6,295 nt of DNA, from the NCBI GenBank assembly GCA_023665245.1, contig JAMPEH010000143.1:1-6295 (forward strand), read 5' to 3'. Positions 4,197 to 6,295 of the stretch are shown piece by piece. Source of the DNA: Muribaculaceae bacterium. Its GTDB lineage: Bacteria > Pseudomonadota > Alphaproteobacteria > Rs-D84. The notes under the pieces are model-generated. The model saw only the letters and a program-made list of their open reading frames with translations. It made no database searches and was not told the DNA's origin. The position numbers and the translations under genes were made by a program. Numbering within the stretch: the stretch's first letter is position 1; each line of letters starts with the position of its first letter.

Positions 4197-6295
4197 CTAA
4201 CGTTGCTTGCCAAAGAGACGTAATATTTCTCCAATCCAAAGCACAAGCGAGGTGCATCCGATGATCAGCAACCAGTCGAGGATACGCAATGGGACAACAT
4301 TGAAGAATTCACCGCCTATCGTCACTATAGCTATCTGACCAAAAAATATCGCTGTTACAATCGTCATGAAACCCTTGCAATTGCTGAAATGCAAAGCACT
4401 CCTTCCGCTGTCGAAAGCCTTCGCATTAAACATATTCCAGAATTGCAGGAACACGAATATCGTAAAGAAGAGAGACAATTCATACGGAGACAATCCGGTA
4501 TTCCCACCCAAAGTCAGCCTGCCGATCTCCATAAGTGACGTCAATCCCGTGTGCTCAAAATAGTATAATAGCACTATAAGCAAAATGAAGAATAACCCTC
4601 CCACTCCAATGATATGTCGCCACATGGAACGACTGATGATAAAAGCCGAACGACTCCGTGGTTTCTCTTTCATGACAGAAGGAGAAGGGGGCAGCGATGC
4701 CAATGCCATCGCCGCGAAAGTATCCATTATGAGGTTCACCCATAGCATCTGGGTCACAGTCAGCGGCGACTGCATTCCCATAAAAGCACCGCAAAGCACT
4801 ATCAGTGATGCTGCGACATTCACCGTCATCTGGAAAAGGACAAACCGCTGAATATTTTTGTAGAGCGAACGCCCCCACATGACGGCCCTTCCAATTGACG
4901 AGAAGGAATTGTCTATAATGGTGATGTCTGATGCCTCCTTTGCCACGGAGGTGCCGTCGCCCATAGAGAGACCTACCTGAGCGGCCTTTAGTGCCGGGGC
5001 ATCGTTGGTGCCGTCGCCCGTCACGGCCACCACTTCATTTTTCTTCTGCAGAGCCTCGACCAGACGCTTTTTGTCCATAGGTCTTGCACGGGCTATAATC
5101 TTTATGTCTTCTACCCTGTCGAGCAATTCATCGTCGGAAAGAGCGGCAAATTCCACTCCGGTGATAATATTTCGATCGGTGTCTTTTGAGTCATCCCAAA
5201 GACCAATCTGCCGACCAATTTCTTTTGCCGTGCCAGGAGTGTCGCCAGTGACTATCTTCACCTTTATTCCTGCATTGAGCACCTCTGCCACGGCATCGGG
5301 CACATCGGCGCGTACCGGGTCGGAGATGGCCACTATGCCAAGAAATGAAAGATTCTCGGCCACCACTTTGTTGTCTTCAATTGTCTTGTCAGAACCATTT
5401 AAAACCTGATACGCAAACCCTAAGGTGCGCATGGCCTGATTCTGATATTCCAGAAGTTGGGCATCCACCTCTTGCTTTGTTACCCCCTCATGGTTTTTGC
5501 ACATTGCAAATACTATTTCAGGAGCTCCTTTCACGTATAGTATCCTATCACCGGAAGCGGATTTCACCACTGTGGCCATATATTTCCGCTCGGTTGTGAA
5601 TGGCAGTTCCTCAATCACGCTTGCACCGCTACGCAATTTCCGGTAATCCACTCCCCTTTCGCGCAACCATAGGATCAATGCTCCTTCAGTGGGATTACCA
5701 AGAACCTCAACTTTTTCTTTGGAGGTATCGAGTTGGGCGGTGGAATTGACAGCAATTCCCTCATAAAGCACTTCTGAAGGAGGATTGCCATAGAAATTTG
5801 TATGGGACACCTGCATTCGGTTTTGTGTCAGCGTACCGGTTTTGTCAGTACAAATTACCGTAGTGGCTCCCATTGTCTCGCACGCATGCATCTTGCGAAC
5901 AAGATTGTTGGTCTTCAGCATTTTTCGCATCGAATAGGCCAATGAAAGAGTTACAGCCATAGGAAGACCCTCCGGCACTGAGACCACTATCAGTGTCACA
6001 GCTATCATGATGGTCTGGAGGAAATAAGCAAGGAATCCCATCCATTCAAATTCAGGAGTATGAATGAAATACATTGCGACGCGTCCCACAATAATGATGG
6101 ATGCCACCGTATAAGCTATTTTGGTGATCAATCCACCCAACCGGTCAAGTTGCTCATTGAGAGGTGTTTTCACACTATTGTCTATTTGTGAGGCTGTAAA
6201 CACCTTGCCGTTTTCCGTATTGTCGCCTACTGCTGTCACCTCCATCACTCCATGACCTTCCATAACCTTTGTTCCGCGCATTACCTCGTCGCTGG
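4197..6295 (-). CDS. Calcium-translocating P-type ATPase, PMCA-like (N-terminus outside window)
   Basis: The inner-membrane ATP-driven cation pump is open at the right edge. The frame continues upstream of Met 6281 as SDEV, so about 170-200 N-terminal residues (M1, M2 and most of the actuator domain) are missing from view. Counting from that Met, the end of the actuator is at 1-30 and M3 at about 53-72. M4 carries VPEGLP (102-107). The phosphorylation site is D146 in DKTGTLT. The nucleotide-binding KGAPE is at 251-255, TGDTPGTAKE at 345-354, and the hinge TGDGTNDAP at 421-429. M5 is at about 483-500. M6 (WVNLIMDTFAAMALASLPP, from 514) holds N516 and D520. M7-M10 follow to residue 694. The M4, M6 and PEGLP signatures fit type IIB calcium pumps. 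M5 reads NVAASLIV and lacks the site I glutamate of SERCA, so one calcium ion per cycle is expected. It probably exports calcium. No regulator was seen. Confidence 0.9.
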   Translation of the reverse strand, partial: SDEVMRGTKVMEGHGVMEVTAVGDNTENGKVFTASQIDNSVKTPLNEQLDRLGGLITKIAYTVASIIIVGRVAMYFIHTPEFEWMGFLAYFLQTIMIAVTLIVVSVPEGLPMAVTLSLAYSMRKMLKTNNLVRKMHACETMGATTVICTDKTGTLTQNRMQVSHTNFYGNPPSEVLYEGIAVNSTAQLDTSKEKVEVLGNPTEGALILWLRERGVDYRKLRSGASVIEELPFTTERKYMATVVKSASGDRILYVKGAPEIVFAMCKNHEGVTKQEVDAQLLEYQNQAMRTLGFAYQVLNGSDKTIEDNKVVAENLSFLGIVAISDPVRADVPDAVAEVLNAGIKVKIVTGDTPGTAKEIGRQIGLWDDSKDTDRNIITGVEFAALSDDELLDRVEDIKIIARARPMDKKRLVEALQKKNEVVAVTGDGTNDAPALKAAQVGLSMGDGTSVAKEASDITIIDNSFSSIGRAVMWGRSLYKNIQRFVLFQMTVNVAASLIVLCGAFMGMQSPLTVTQMLWVNLIMDTFAAMALASLPPSPSVMKEKPRSRSAFIISRSMWRHIIGVGGLFFILLIVLLYYFEHTGLTSLMEIGRLTLGGNTGLSPYELSLFFTIFVFLQFWNMFNAKAFDSGRSALHFSNCKGFMTIVTAIFFGQIAIVTIGGEFFNVVPLRILDWLLIIGCTSLVLWIGEILRLFGKQR

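Noticed and set aside
4016..4246. Minus-strand 76-codon frame in the ATPase-to-secreted-protein gap
   Set aside because: It overlaps the ATPase end, its terminator and the promoter of the next gene, and has no recognisable protein features.

Overview
The window looks like chromosomal DNA of a Bacteroidales bacterium, most likely Muribaculaceae or a Prevotella/Bacteroides relative. This is inferred from three things. A promoter at 4084-4115 has the Bacteroidetes form (TTTG, 20 bp, TAACTTTG). Start codons are preceded by A/T-rich sequence rather than Shine-Dalgarno motifs. The secreted protein at 2754-4004 has the usual Bacteroidales signal peptide and a YNLQG-type C-terminal tail. No rRNA, tRNA, CRISPR array or prophage gene was seen.

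Region 1 (1-1005) is a REP-type repeat island. One gene for a single-domain HUH/Y1 transposase of the RAYT (REP-associated tyrosine transposase) type lies between two three-hairpin repeat modules in opposite orientation (9-107 and 578-663). A near-identical direct copy (756-848) and a decayed partial copy (889-943) follow, then a factor-independent terminator at 979-1005. Paired substitutions between modules keep the hairpin stems intact.

Region 2 (1045-1501, plus strand) encodes a small exported lysine-rich protein made of 22-residue repeats. An extra G in a GGGG run at 1425-1428 stops it early. Removing one G restores a fifth repeat and a lysine-rich tail ending at 1501, three bases from the convergent neighbour.

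Region 3 (1505-2648, minus strand) is a two-gene overlapping unit: a HipA-like kinase lacking the HipA N-terminal domain, and a DUF3037 protein. An 8-bp inverted repeat lies just upstream of the kinase start. The unit is separated from the next gene by a strong bidirectional terminator.

Region 4 (2754-4115, minus strand) is a single secreted protein gene of unknown function with its own clear promoter and terminator. Region 5 (4133-6295, minus strand) is the 3' part of a PMCA-type calcium P-type ATPase gene. Its N-terminus lies beyond the right edge, and it has its own terminator.

The five transcription units look functionally independent. The parts most worth a second look are the RAYT/hairpin cassette, the kinase-DUF3037 pair and the frameshifted repeat protein.
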